Shown: positions 10,117 through 21,569, counted from the first letter of the stretch. The stretch: DNA of 64,000 bases from Epiperipatus broadwayi (GCA_028023455.1 JAQFVV010006221.1:3795166-3859165); one strand, 5' to 3'. Notes: generated by a model not told the origin, from the letters alone. Numbers and translations are program-made.

Positions 10117-10504
10117 TAATTTAAAAATAAATGTATTAAAAATCTATAAAAGGAAAAAACTAAACGCTAAAATTAAAACATTGTTAAACGTGTATACATT
10201 CGCACAGATGTTAAACTTTAAAAATATTTTTTTTTCATAAACAAAAAAAAAAAGGATTTGAACGTATTTTTTTTAATAAAAAAATACAAGATTGAAATAA
10301 AAACAGGTATTAATTAATTCCTGTAATCTAGAAAGGGAAATGGTTGTTTATTAATTATCTAAAAGCTGTTTAATTAAAAAGTCAGATGGAAAGTTAGATA
10401 AGAGAAAAAAGAGATTTTAGTTTGACAAATGGAAGCACTAAGCCTTGGCCCGGACCATAACGAAAAAACAGATTAGTGACGTTTTGTTCAGTGAATCCTT
10501 GTGG

Positions 10505-10620
10505 ATGATATAAAAAGAGAGAAATATTGAGTTCAGGGGGCTTTTTCCAACTTGATTTTGGTGGGTCTGGCGACAAGACGCACTTGTCGTCCTCACTCAC
10601 TTATTTAAAAATGCAAAGAC
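10505..10620 (+). promoter_or_regulatory. promoter-like block (TATA, initiator, hairpin)
   Basis: A good TATA box (GATATAAAAAG, 10505-10515) is followed about 25-30 bp later by GAGTTCAGGGGG, which could hold an initiator. A perfect 7-bp hairpin CGACAAG-ACGCA-CTTGTCG follows at 10571-10589. The block is clearly less AT-rich than its surroundings. It fits either the U3/R part of an LTR or a host promoter. No coding sequence is recognisable downstream, so an LTR fragment is the more likely reading. Confidence 0.3.
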
Positions 10621-11985
10621 TGTGATACCAGGACAGAACCAGCAACTGCCACCTCCAAAACATCAGACCGGTCTTCCAGGAAAGTCTGCGTGGGAATTGC
10701 CAGCGGGAACAGGGACTTCTCTACCATAAGCAATAGAACTGAACAATTGTAAAAATCATAACCTTAATTAAGAACTTTAAAGATTGCTAAGTAAATTTAA
10801 ATTTTATAAAAAGGAACTTTTCTCTGACTTATGTGTCAACTAAATTGATAATGGTTAATTTTATATCTTTCACGATTGTTAAAAGAATCATTTCCCTTTT
10901 AGTATTTTTTTATGTGTAGTAATATTTTATTGTAGAAATTATTAAATGCATTACATTTAAGTTGTCTATAGACGCTTGCATGGATTCGTTTGCGGTTAAT
11001 TAGATTTTGGTTTTCATATTTGATCAAAATATATAGACATTCGATAAATAATGATACCTTACAGTGAGTATCTAAAATGTATTTATTCGGATGTCTTTTA
11101 AGTTATTGGTGACAACGCAAGTATCTTATGGTGAATACTATTGGGTTACTTATAAGTTTCCCTCTGCAATTGTCGGTATCAATAATTTTGTATTTTGATC
11201 GTTTATGTTTATTTTGAAATGTTTTTACCGTGGAATCTGTGTAATCGATCTATACCCAACATTTTTAAAAAATCTGTGCCAACGTATATAAATGTTAAAA
11301 TTGCGGGCGCGAATGGGTATAGTTTTGTAAAGTGTATTAAGGGAGGGTAATCTTAGGTTATTCATTTTGTAGTTGAATTGGTTCAATGGATTGGATATAT
11401 TTGTGTAATTAGTAAATGTAGTATGAGATCCGCTACGGGCAGGATTATAGATATCCACACACCCTCTGTTTGCCTATGGATGGGTTTGTAAGTGGCAGAA
11501 GACTGGCCATTCCTATGGAGTTTTTGTTTATTGATCTACTTGCCAACAGATGTCACATTCCTGTTGGTGGAGAATCAATCTCTTCTCTATTTCTACTTAT
11601 TGTTCAGATGTACATTCCTGACAATATAGTATTTTGTGTTGTCGTATCATGCTACATTGAATACATGAATGTATCAGATGGATTGGTGCCAGTTGATTGC
11701 GAAATTTGTTGCCTAAGGTTAAATCAGGGAGGAATATTTTCCTTTCAAATGCAGACCTATGTAGTCCATTCATACTCGACCCTCTAAATAAAATATTAAA
11801 CATTATAGCAAGCTATTTTAAATGTAAAATTAAAAATTAAGATAAAAATCTAAATGTTAAACTTATTCCTCGATTTAAATATTATTTTATATGTGCATAA
11901 ATAAATATTTTTCTGTGTTAATTTCTGCAGTGGCTTTTATTATTTTATTCTTTTATATTTAAGATATAAAATTTATAGATTTTTA
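10621..11985. other. non-coding or unrecognised sequence
   Basis: Moderately AT-rich sequence. The longest open frame (11470-11787, +, 105 codons) has no domain I recognise and overlaps an opposite-strand frame. It lacks a clear promoter or splice sites. It may be a decayed retroelement interior connected with the LTR-like block upstream, but there is no pol motif. Confidence 0.4.
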
Positions 11986-11987
11986 TC

Positions 11988-12140
11988 TCGGCTCCGCTGA
12001 GCTAGTGACAATGGGCTACGATCTAAATATGTAAATAAAGGGAACCTAACAGCGCGATCTGCCTACTTTATAAATTTTTCTGGCAAAGCCTGAGGCGCCC
12101 TTGGGGCGGGCGGCGGGCTCCCACTTCGTTTGGACGTATA
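11988..12140. other. GC-rich block
   Basis: A roughly 150-bp block with CTCGGCTCCGCTGAGC, AACAGCGCGATCTGCC and a run GGCGCCCTTGGGGCGG, surrounded by about 75% AT sequence. No frame stays open across it in a recognisable way. It might be a fragment of a transferred element, a structured RNA or a promoter. I cannot tell which. Confidence 0.4.
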
Positions 12141-13759
12141 ATATATTTACATGCTCTTGCTGTCTTCCCCCAAACACTGCCTGATAAAGTGTTTCACTTT
12201 TTAAATATTAATTACTAAATCAATGTCTAACAGATTTTATTCAAAACATTCTACAGACTGTTTTTTGAGCAAGCAAGCCAACCGATGATACACCACAAAT
12301 CTAGAAAGTAATTTTGTGTTCATGTTTTTACTTTTAATTATTTCAATTTAAAAACTATACTAATAAATCTATATCATATCTTGAATTCTACCTTATGAAA
12401 CCATTTACAAACTTTTCCAAAAACTATTAAACTGAAAACAAAATGGAAGCTAATAACAATCCTGTTGGGTGTTAAAATAATATTCAAGCACTGGAAGAGA
12501 GAGACCTAAGATGTAATTCATGGATATTTAGTTCTTAAATTCACTACTATAAGAGAGTAATGTAACATGCAGCTATCAGAAATGGCAGATTAAGAAATGT
12601 TTAATTCTCAAGTCTGCTGTGCAACCACTCTTGTAACCATTACTTCCACTCATGTAGAATCTGCACAATATAAATAAACTTTTATTAGATAAGCAATTAT
12701 TTTTTAAAGAAACCACAAATACTTTCAATTAAATAAATTAAATCTTTTGATGAGTTTTTTAATTAGCTATATATAAATCATATTTTTGCTTATTTTTCAT
12801 GTTTACTGGGAATAAAAAAGCCTTTATTGAGTTTCTGGTAATCAATTATTTATAATAAAAAAATAATCTTATTCAAAAAAAATTTTGAAAATACTTTTGC
12901 TATAATAAATAATAATATTTTATGATAATTACTATAGATTTTTTTTCTCTCCTTTATTTTATAAATTTGAGCAGGAAAGTTATTCTTAAGATCACATGGC
13001 ACAACTTTAAAGATCCATATATTCTTTAAAAAACTATTAATAATTACAGTTAAAATATAAATTTCAACAAAAGAGCTATTATAGTTTAATGAAAAAACTT
13101 ATTTAGTTTCAGGGATTGTCAGTTAGTGGTAATTGATATTTTCTTGGCAACATCAATGATTAAAGTTTATCTCTATTTTCATGATTGTTACCTTCTCATT
13201 TCTATTCTTTATTATAATAACAATTCATGAAAATATTTACTTCAATATATATATATTCTATCTGAATTTTTAGCCTTATTTATTTGTGAAATTAAAATAA
13301 TTTGTTCTATTTTCATTAGTTGTATATCTTTGTTCAATCTAAAAGAGCCAGGAGAATAAATATATTATTAAAATTGATCATTTAAATTATTTTATAATAT
13401 TGAAAGAATGATCAAAACATTCTTTTCATGCACAAAATATCATTATTATATGAACATCATTTACTAATTTAATATGATGTATTCAACCTTTGAATATGCA
13501 ATCCTTTTTAGGTAGTTTAACATTTTTTAAATTTTGTTTAAGACTTCAATTGTCTCTCTATTATCATTTCTTTTTGAATATATCCAGATCATCTTCATTT
13601 CAGCTATTGATTTCTTTTTCCAATTCTGTTAATTATATCTATTAGATATTTCACTTCTGCCTTTTCTTATTACCAATATATATATCTTTATATTTTCCAT
13701 ATAGTCTAAAGTCTCTGTATTGTTATATTTATTATCCCACACAGATGTATTTGCATATA
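12141..13759. other. AT-rich sequence, nothing recognised
   Basis: No gene or repeat boundary is seen. A short polyadenylation-like AATAAA and many A/T runs are present, as expected by chance at this composition. Confidence 0.5.
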
Positions 13760-13950
13760 GCTCATTTTCTAGCTATAGACTTGAAAATAATTTGATGCAA
13801 GATGTGGCAAAACTACTGACTCCATAGCATGAGTACCAAAGCATAGGCAAGAATAAGGATTTGATTCTTTGCCTGTATACAAGTCCAGAGGATATACATA
13901 ACCATTGTGGCTATCACCACACATACCACTTGAAAACTCTCTTTATTAGT
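13760..13950 (-). pseudogene. piggyBac-like transposase relic
   Basis: On the minus strand one frame stays open from about 13945 to a stop at 13771-13769. It contains DSHNGYVYPLDLYTGKES, then GTHAMESVVLPHL. This order resembles the piggyBac DDE core segment G-Y-x-x-x-F-x-x-Y-T-G-K followed by G-x-x-V-V-x-x-L. The next expected block, with the catalytic YFDN motif, is interrupted by the stop. Only about 60 residues remain, so this is a small dead fragment. The family call rests on this one motif. Confidence 0.4.
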
Positions 13951-14105
13951 GTTAAGAATTGATATTTTCACATGATACTATGCCCAATAAATTTTGTGAT
14001 TGCTTTATCAACTGCATCCTTATTGTACATCTAACATCTAATAATGAGTCTAAAATTTACATTGCACTACTCTATAATACCTTAATTTTATATATATATA
14101 TATAG

Positions 14106-15765
14106 TGCAACAGGCAGGTATAATCAAACCCTGTTGCGATAATTAGACAAATACGTATTCGTATATTTAATGCATTATTAAAAATATATATATCTTATTA
14201 CTAACGTATTATTAAAAATATATATTACTTTACTAACAAAATTAATATTTACAGTTTGATGTACAATCAACGGTCAGTTGCGTGGTCATACAGAATGGAT
14301 TTAGTTATTTTAATTAAAAAAGAACTCATAGAAGAGGTATGGGAGCTTATACACTTGCTCTGATTTTTTTCTCTCTTTTGCCAAACCCAGCTATACACAT
14401 CGCTATGTATATGTGTGAGTGCGTTTTTGAACCATTAAAAATGAAAATTCACAAAATAAAAAATATTTTGTTTGATTTACTTTTTAAATATATACATATT
14501 AAGTCAAAAGAACTATAGATTTCAAGATGGAAGACAGTGATTTTGCAGAACAATGGAAGTAATTATTGTAAAAATCTTGGAATGTCTAATTTTAATTAAA
14601 GATTAATTGGAAAGAATATAGGTGTAAAAAGCTTTTGTGGTACATTCCAACAAAGGCATATGGAATGTGAATGGAAATATAATTAAAAAAGAGTGAAAAG
14701 AAAGATAAGTTTGATAATTAAAGTTTGGAGGTAGAAGAAGGTGGACGGGCAACGTGATATACATTTTGATAAAATATGGTCAGACTGGGGTAGAGGCTTC
14801 AACATGTGGAGGGTCTGAATCCTTTGCCCCCGAATGTATAGCAGCTGCCGATAGCGGAGAAGGGATGTCAAGCCCGGAGAATTCGCCTCAATAAGCAACA
14901 ATATTGAATCACCAGAAGAGAAAGAAAATAAATAAATAAACAGACTTTAGCCATGGAACCCGAACTTCAAAGAAAAAAATACAACGTTCGTTCACTGACA
15001 AAGGACCGGAGATTCCATTTTCACCAAGAGGATTCGATCAATGCCCCGGGAAACCAGGTATTTTCTTTCTAATTACATCTATATATGTCACTTTTAGTAA
15101 GCTTACTCCACGAATTTGAGAAAACTGTTTATTTGACACAATTGTGAACTTAAAATTTATTTTCTTTGCCCGGAGAGGTCAAACTATTTACTACGGAATT
15201 CATTAGTGTATAAATTAATCCAATTAAATCTTCGGTATAAAATACATATAATAGCATATTTGTGTGTGGGGGAGTTTTGGCAAAAAGAGAAAAGAGCAAA
15301 CAAAAAAAAACTGATATGAATCTTTGATTTAAAAGAGAAAAGAGACACTAATTTAACTTACGTAAATAATGTATATTTTTTTATAGATACGTAAATATCA
15401 TTGCTAATAAATGTATATAAAATGAGGTTATGAGGTTTTTTTTGTTAATAAAGAACAAGGAGAGGGTTAGATCTACTGCCAGTAAATTTTACCACCAGCC
15501 CTGAGCAGAGCTAGTCCAGGGGCATTTCCATATTGGTATTCCAGTTCTCCCAGCATAATTCTTATAGAAATATAGAATTGGCACTTGAGGTCATAAATTG
15601 ATTCTCATAAATATGCTGGGGTGATAAAATGGAATAATTTAAGAATAAATATTCTTTTAAATCATTATGCATATACATGCATCGTTATATATACATACAC
15701 GCAATCGTACAAGACTACATATATGCATAAAATATGTATGGAAAACGGCAAATCCCGTTATAATA
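14106..15765 (+). repeat. 5' LTR (about 1660 bp)
   Basis: Starts TGCAACAGGCAGGTATAATC and ends CCCGTTATAATA. A promoter-like TATATAAAA (15414-15422) and a polyadenylation-like AATAAA (15447-15452) lie near the end. Compared with the 3' LTR it lacks about 28 bp near 14722 and has about 16 extra bp near 15110. Otherwise differences are scattered single changes. A short unspliced frame starting ATGGAACCCG (14953) runs into a splice-donor-like CCAG|GTATTT at about 15057. Both LTRs share this, but no function can be claimed. Confidence 0.92.
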
Positions 15766-15783
15766 GCGACCCAACGAAAGGGC
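15764..15783 (+). other. primer-binding-site-like sequence
   Basis: TAGCGACCCAACGAAAGGG lies immediately at the 3' end of the left LTR. Functional sites usually begin TGG, the complement of a tRNA CCA end. Here TAG replaces TGG, so the site may be mutated. The matching tRNA is not identified. Confidence 0.5.
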
Positions 15784-16420
15784 CTCGAAGAGAAATAGGT
15801 CAATGAGAGGAAGAAAAATATAAAAGAAATTAGCATGAGTTTTTTTTTGTTTAAAAATAAATAAATGTATATATATCATTTTTGTCAGATTGTTTTTGTT
15901 TTAGCTAAAAGAAAAATTAGGAAAACGAAAACTATATTATATTGGCAGAGTTGGATGTAGTTAATATTAAGTTTATATATATAAAAAAACTTTTTAGGCT
16001 ATATGAAAAATACCAACTGAGTGCAGAATATAAAAGCGTTTCATAAAGTAATCAGTTTAGGTTAGACTGGTTTTTTTAAAGAACTTTCAGTTTGTTATGG
16101 ATTTTGTTTTTGTAAATAATGAACGTAAATGTTTTTCTTGTTCGCGATTGATTTTTTTTTTTTTAAAAAAAAAAAGTAATACAGATATTTTAAAAGAAAA
16201 AAGTAAACGAGTGTTTAAGTGGTTAACACTTTATAATTTAATCCATTTTAATTAGATACAAAATAATTATTTGGCTTTCTGTCACTTATTACTATAAGAT
16301 GTCATAACCAGATAAAAATAATTATATATATATATATATTAAATTAATGTCATTTTAAAAGAAATTCGAGTAATGAATTATATTTAATTTACACCCACAC
16401 AGTAGCTATGATTGCATATA
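15784..16420 (+). other. LTR-element leader, gag missing
   Basis: AT-rich sequence where gag should start. No capsid or zinc-knuckle motif is seen in any frame. Gag N-terminal coding sequence has either been deleted or has decayed beyond recognition. Confidence 0.6.
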
Positions 16421-16910
16421 ATTTGTCAGAGAACAGATTGTGAAGATGGTCTGCCGAAATCTGCCAATAAGAATAAGATTGATGCTAGAGCAAGATGGAG
16501 ACAACCCATCTAAAAAAATAGACAATATATTGAGTCAAATGGAAATAAGTGCAGAAATGAGACAGATTCAAGAAAAAGGGGAAGTAGACCAAAGAAGAGA
16601 CATAATAGTCAGACAGCAACCGAATTCAAAATACATGGGGAATCTAATTTGTTCATGGGAGGACCGCGTACCGAGTTATGCATGTCAAACATGTCTGAAA
16701 ATATGGATAGCAGCAGGACAGACAAAAGTAGAAGCGCTTCTTGATTCAGAGAGTCAGGTCTCTGTAATAACAGAAAGATTGTATTATAAACTCACCAGAG
16801 AACAACCAAATATACCTGTCCTACCATTAAAAGCTGTAAAGTGGCAATGGCCAACAACAGAAAGGCCAAGGTTGAACCCAAACAAATATGGCTGGATGTC
16901 AAAATCCAGG
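16420..16910 (+). pseudogene. gag remnant and protease N-terminal part
   Basis: An open frame (16440-16913) with a hydrophilic, charged first 90 residues that could be the end of gag, followed by the retroviral-type aspartic protease motif. The active-site triplet reads D-S-E (codons 16743-16751) where functional enzymes have D-S/T-G, within LLDSESQVSVIT. The Gly-to-Glu change alone should inactivate the protease. The reading frame is lost soon afterwards, and the rest of the protease (LLGTDF, near 16965) is in another frame. There is no zinc knuckle. Confidence 0.8.
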
Positions 16911-17536
16911 AAGTAAGTTGCCCCCACATATTCCTAATCATGAAAAATTTGATTTGTGATGTCTTATTGGGAACTGACTTTTTATACAAATATAAATGCA
17001 AGTTGAACTACGAAAGTAGACAAGCCATGTGTAATGGAGAGGTGGTTAGATTTATAATGGATAGCACAGATAGTTTAATAGGGGCTGTGCAAGTTGCTGA
17101 TAAACACAATGATGACTTGATAACAGAAAAAATTGTCCAGGCAAAGATTGCTTGGGGAGAAGGGAAGGAAATACTAAGAAAGATACTGAAGGAATACAAT
17201 CAGGTATTTTCAGACAGGACAGGTGTGATCCCAGGGTTTGAACAAAGGATTCAGGTAAATGAAACACAACCATTTAAGGCAAAATCATACACAATTCCTC
17301 ATCAATATAGGGGGCAGGTGAAGGAGCAGATAGATCAAATGTTGGAATGGGTTATTATATCAAAAAGCTCCTCGGCTTATTGTAACCCGATAGTCGTCAT
17401 CAAGAAAAAGGATAATTCAATATGGTTATGTCTCGATGCGAGGCAATTGAATAAAGTCATGGTCCCAGATTGTAACATACCACCACCCATGCAAGAATTG
17501 CTTGGGAGATTTAAAGGGAATTTTTTCAACATTTGA
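16841..17536 (+). pseudogene. protease C-terminal and RT N-terminal part
   Basis: An open frame of 231 codons. Residues about 35-50 hold the protease end (LLGTDFL). From about residue 110 comes the pre-RT segment, and then the RT fingers (VVIKKKD, LDARQLNK, PPPMQELL) with the order usual in Ty3/Gypsy RT. The frame ends in a T run (17520-17526), where one base gained or lost shifts it: the next RT motif, STFDLTASYWQI, continues in another frame from about 17527. The start at 16841 is simply the first Met in the frame, not a true start. Confidence 0.85.
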
Positions 17537-18156
17537 TCTGACAGCAAGCTATTGGCAGATAAGGCTGCACCCAGAAGATCGTAAGTATACTGCCTTTAGG
17601 TATGATGGCTGCTCATATCAGTTTAACCATATGCCATTTGGCCTAATTAACAGTGGGGCTGCTTTACTGTGATGTTTAGACCGGGTATTATCTGATGAGG
17701 TCAAAAAAATAGTTACAATGTATGTGGATGATATATTGGTGGCATCGGATACTGTGAAAGAACATACCAAAGATGTGGAAATGTTTTTAAGGGAATGTTG
17801 GAATAAAGGGATCAAGGTAAACCTGAAGAAAAGTGTGCTCTTTCAAGAGGAAGTTACATTCTTGGGCCACCTTATAGGATCACAGGGTGTCCAGCCACAC
17901 CTAGATAAAATCTCAGCCATTGAAGGTTTCCCAATACCTAGATCCAAAAAGCAAATACGATCCTTTTTGGGTATGTGTAACTTCTACAACCATTTTCAGG
18001 AACAGTTTGCTCAACATATGGAACCACTAATTAGATTACTGAGAAAAGATGTAGTGTGGGGGTGGGGTGAAAAGCAAAGCCAGGCATTTGAGAGGGTGAA
18101 GCAAGGGTTTATGAAACATGTAATGCAGGCTTTCCTGATTTTGAGAAACCCTTTGT
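17527..18156 (+). pseudogene. reverse transcriptase core
   Basis: The frame carries FDLTASYWQI (motif A, first catalytic Asp), MPFGLINSGAA (motif B), a TGA stop at 17670-17672 and YVDDIL (motif C, 17721-17738, both catalytic Asp kept). Next come FLGHLIGSQG and SFLGMCNFY, the thumb and connection region typical of Ty3/Gypsy. It ends at a TAG at 18156-18158. The nonsense codon between motifs B and C makes a full RT impossible without readthrough. Confidence 0.88.
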
Positions 18157-18560
18157 AGTGCAGACTGACAGCAACGGGTATGGGCTGGGAGCAACAGTAT
18201 CACAGATTCAAGAGGATGGTCAGATAAAAGTGCTGTATTTTTAAGTAGGTTGCTCAAGGGTCCAGAGCGGCATTACACAGCCACAGAAAAGGAAGCTTTA
18301 GCCATTGTTTGGTCATTCCAAAAACTCCGCACATTGTTGTTGGGATCAAAAATAATTGTGGTTACGGATCATAAGAGTTTAGAATTTATTAACCATATTT
18401 ATCTGACAAATAGTCGGTTGGTACGGTGGAGCCTATACCTCCAAGAGTATATTTATGTGGTAAAGCATTGTAAGGGGTCAGATAACATTGTAGCTGATGC
18501 TCTTAGCCATAACCCAGTGTGTTTGCCATCATGTCATCTTAAAGCTGAAAATTTATATGT
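18156..18560 (+). pseudogene. RNase H domain
   Basis: The domain begins about 18160 with a TDSNGYGLGA segment (first acidic residue), breaks around 18240 by a stop, then continues in the frame from 18250 with HYTATEKEALAIVW (Glu), VVTDHKSLEF (Asp) and the terminal VADALS block (Asp near 18495). The four acidic residues of the active site are therefore present, but they are split between frames. Confidence 0.82.
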
Positions 18561-19275
18561 GGCAGGAATAAACTTAAGGATTAATGAGGGGGTAGAGAAT
18601 GACCCTAAGAGATTAGCCCAGTGTCAGAGGGAGGATGCCCAGTTAAGTCAAATAATTGCACAACTGAAAGGGAATAAAAAACAAAACAATGATGAATCCA
18701 GAAGTTGGATCAACTGATACAAACTTGACCAAGCTGTTCTCCAATACAGAACAAAAAGGGGACCAGATAGTTGGAGACCTGTAATACCCCAGAAAATGCG
18801 GAATGCAGTGGTGACTCATGTCCACCAAATATATGGACACTATGGGGTATGGAAAACTGAAAAGTGGCTCAGATGTTGGTTTAATTGGCCAGGCATGCAT
18901 TAGACTGTTGTGAGAATGATCAGGCAATGTGAACTTTGCCAGAAAACTAAACCTGCGAATAAGAATTATGCAGGCCCAATGACCTCCATAATTTCAAAGA
19001 AGCCTTGTGAGATGATTGCGATAGATTATTATGGACCATTGCCCACCTTTAATAAAAAAAAATACTTGTTGGTGGTGTATGATCTATTCAGTAAATTTGT
19101 GGCTGCATATCCCATGACTCAAGCAAATACCCAAAACACCATACGTCTCCTTGAAAAGGAATATTTTACAGTGATAGGAAAACCTCAAAGCGTCCTATCG
19201 GATCATGCACACCAATTATCTCTGGAGATTGGAAAGCATGGGTTCAAGAGTCAGGGATCCAACACATACTGACAT
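18560..19275 (+). pseudogene. integrase N-terminal zinc domain and catalytic core, part 1
   Basis: After the RNase H-integrase tether there is a stop at 18714-18716, then an H-H-C-C zinc domain. His residues fall near 18818 and 18837 and Cys residues near 18930 and 18939 (CELCQ), with a further TAG at 18901-18903. The core begins with IAIDYYGPLP (first Asp, about 19025). The second Asp block reads SDHAHQ in place of the usual S-D-x-G-T-Q, about 19200. The frame is lost near 19270. Confidence 0.82.
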
Positions 19276-19765
19276 CAATTAGGAATCCACAATCGAACCC
19301 ATTGAGCGGGTGATGCATGAGTTGGTTAGGGTGTTTAGGACATACATCCCAACTAATCACCGAGGATGGGTTAAAAAGATTCCAGAAATACTGAACTACA
19401 TAAATTGGGCAGTTAATGAATCCACAGGGTTCTCTTCTGTGTGGCTCCAATTTGGAAAACATGCCCCTAAATTAATCAAGGCCAAAATACCAGGACCAAA
19501 GGAAAAGCCAATAAATGTGGAGGAGGACCAAAAGCAGGCATATCATACACTTTTGAAAAGGAGACAGGAAAGAAACAAACATACACTGGAGAGGCCTCAT
19601 CAGTTTAAAGTTGGTGACCTAGTCATGGTGAAAACCCCACATGTGAGCGAACCGGGGAAATTAATCAGTAAGAAGTTTTGCAGTTTGTATGAAGGACCTT
19701 TCCCTATTGTTAAGTATCAGAGGGATAATGCATTCTGGGTGAATACTGGGCAGGAGGTAAGGTGA
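19276..19765 (+). pseudogene. integrase part 2 with C-terminal domain
   Basis: After a frameshift between about 19270 and 19300, the third catalytic residue is seen in an ERVMHELVRVFRTY segment (Glu near 19302). The C-terminal domain follows, with FKVGDLVMVKT and YEGPFPI, the latter corresponding to the GPY/F module of this element group. The frame ends at a stop near 19763. Residual coding-like sequence to about 19810 is probably the end of pol. Confidence 0.82.
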
Positions 19766-19860
19766 TCATACAATGCTCATTCCCTCAAACCCCAAGCCGG
19801 TATGAACAGTTCATGATATTTAGGAGCCATTCAAATATGTAGACCATATTTGAAGGCTTC

Positions 19861-19871
19861 TGGGAGGGGGG
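19861..19871 (+). other. polypurine tract
   Basis: TGGGAGGGGGG lies three bases before the TG that starts the 3' LTR. It would prime plus-strand DNA synthesis. Position and composition fit the family. Confidence 0.8.
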
Positions 19872-19874
19872 TAT

Positions 19875-21569
19875 TGCAACAGGGCAGGTATAATCAAACC
19901 CTGTTGCGATAATTAGACAATTACGTATTCGTATATTTAATGCATTATTAAAAATATATATATCTTATTACTAACGTATTATTAAAAATATATATTACTT
20001 TACTAACAAAATTAATATTTACAGTTTGATGTACAATCAACGGTCATTTGCGTGGTCATACAGAATTGATTTAGTTATTTTAATTAAAAAAGAACTCATA
20101 GAAGAGGTATGGGGGGTTATACACTTGCTCTGATTTTTTTCTCTCTTTTGCCAAACCCAGCTATACACATCGCTATGTATATGTGTGAGTGCGTTTTTGA
20201 ACCATTAAAAATGAAAATTCACAAAATAAAAAATATTTTGTTTGATTTACTTTTTAAATATATACATATAAAGTCAAAAGAACTATAGATTTCAAGATGG
20301 AAGACAGTGATTTTGCAGAACAATGGAAGTAATTATTGTAAAAATCTTGGAATGTCTAATTTTAATTAAAGATTAATTGGAAAGAATATAGGTGTAAAAA
20401 GATTTTGTGGTACATTCCAACAAAGGCATATGGAATGTGAATGGAAATATAATTAAAAAAGAGTGAAAAGAAAGATAAGTTTGATAATTAAAGAAAAATT
20501 AAATTAATTATTTAGTATAAGTTTGGAGGTAGAAGAAGGTGGACGGGCAACGTGATATACATTTTTGATAAAATATGGTCAGACTGGGGTAGAGGCTTCA
20601 ACTTGCGGAGGGTCTGAATCCTTTGCCCCCGAATGTATAGCAGCTGCCGATAGCGGAGAAGGGATGTCAAGCCCGGAGAATTCGCCTCAATAAGCAACAA
20701 TATTGAATCGCCAGAAGAGAAAGAAAATAAATAAATAAACAGACTTTAGCCATGGAACCTGAACTTCAAAGAAAAAAAAACAACATTCGTTCACTGACAA
20801 AGGACCGGAGATTCCATTTTCACCAAGAGGATTCGATCAATGCCCCAGGGAAACCAGGTATTTTTTTTCTAATTACATCTATATATGTCACTTTTAGTAA
20901 GCTTACTCTGTTTATTTGACACAATTGTGAACTTAAAATTTATTTTCTTTGCCTGGAGAGATCAAACTATTTACTATGGAATTCATTAGTGTATAAATTA
21001 GTCCAATTAAATCTTCAGTACAAAATACATATAATAGCATATTTGTGTGGGGGGGGGGAGTTTTGGCAAAAAGAGAAAAGAGCAAACAAAAAAAAACATA
21101 TGAATTTTTGATTTAAAAGAGAAAAGAGACACTAATTTAACTTACGTAAATAATGTATATTTTTTTTATAGATACGTAAATATCATTGCTAATAAATGTA
21201 TATAAAATGAATGATTTTTTTTTGTTTTGTGTTATGAGTTTTTTTTTTGTTAATAAAGAAAAAGGAGAGGGTTAGATCTACTGCCGGTAAATTTTATCAC
21301 CAGCCCTGAGCAGAGCTAGTCCAGGGGCATTTCCATATTGGTATTCCAGTTCTCCCAGCATAATTCTTATAGAAATATAGAATTGGCACTTGAGGTCATA
21401 AATTGATGCTCATAAATATGCTGGGGTGATAAAATGGAATAATTTAAGAATAAATATTCTTTTAAACCATTATGCATATACATGCATCGTTATATATACA
21501 TACACACAATCGTACAAGACTACATATATGCGTAAAATATATATGGAAAACAGCAATCCCATTATAATA
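19875..21569 (+). repeat. 3' LTR (about 1695 bp)
   Basis: Direct repeat of 14106-15765. It starts TGCAACAGGGCAGGTATAAT and ends CCCATTATAATA. It carries an insertion of about 28 bp around 20492-20519 and lacks about 16 bp present in the 5' LTR near 15110. Otherwise the two LTRs are almost the same. Confidence 0.92.

Larger units (their letters stand above)
14106..21569 (+). mobile_element. Ty3/Gypsy LTR retrotransposon, full length but inactive
   Basis: A 7.46-kb element with two near-identical direct LTRs (14106-15765 and 19875-21569), a primer-binding-like site right after the left LTR and a purine tract right before the right LTR. Pol parts run in Ty3/Gypsy order: protease, reverse transcriptase, RNase H, integrase. 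The interior is only about 4.1 kb, short for the family, and most of gag is missing. Pol carries several stops and frameshifts. It sits in a (TA)n tract, so the target duplication cannot be read: the left flank ends TATAG and the right begins TATAT. The closest pol motifs I know are those of Ty3/Gypsy elements of arthropods and other invertebrates. Confidence 0.93.

Noticed and set aside
11470-11787. 105-codon frame beginning MPMDGF
   Set aside because: No known domain, an opposite-strand frame of similar quality, and no promoter, splice or codon evidence; left uncalled.
14683-14901. 72-codon minus-strand frame in the LTR (also at 20512-20700)
   Set aside because: Conserved only because the two LTRs are copies of one another. 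The second copy is truncated and no domain is recognisable.
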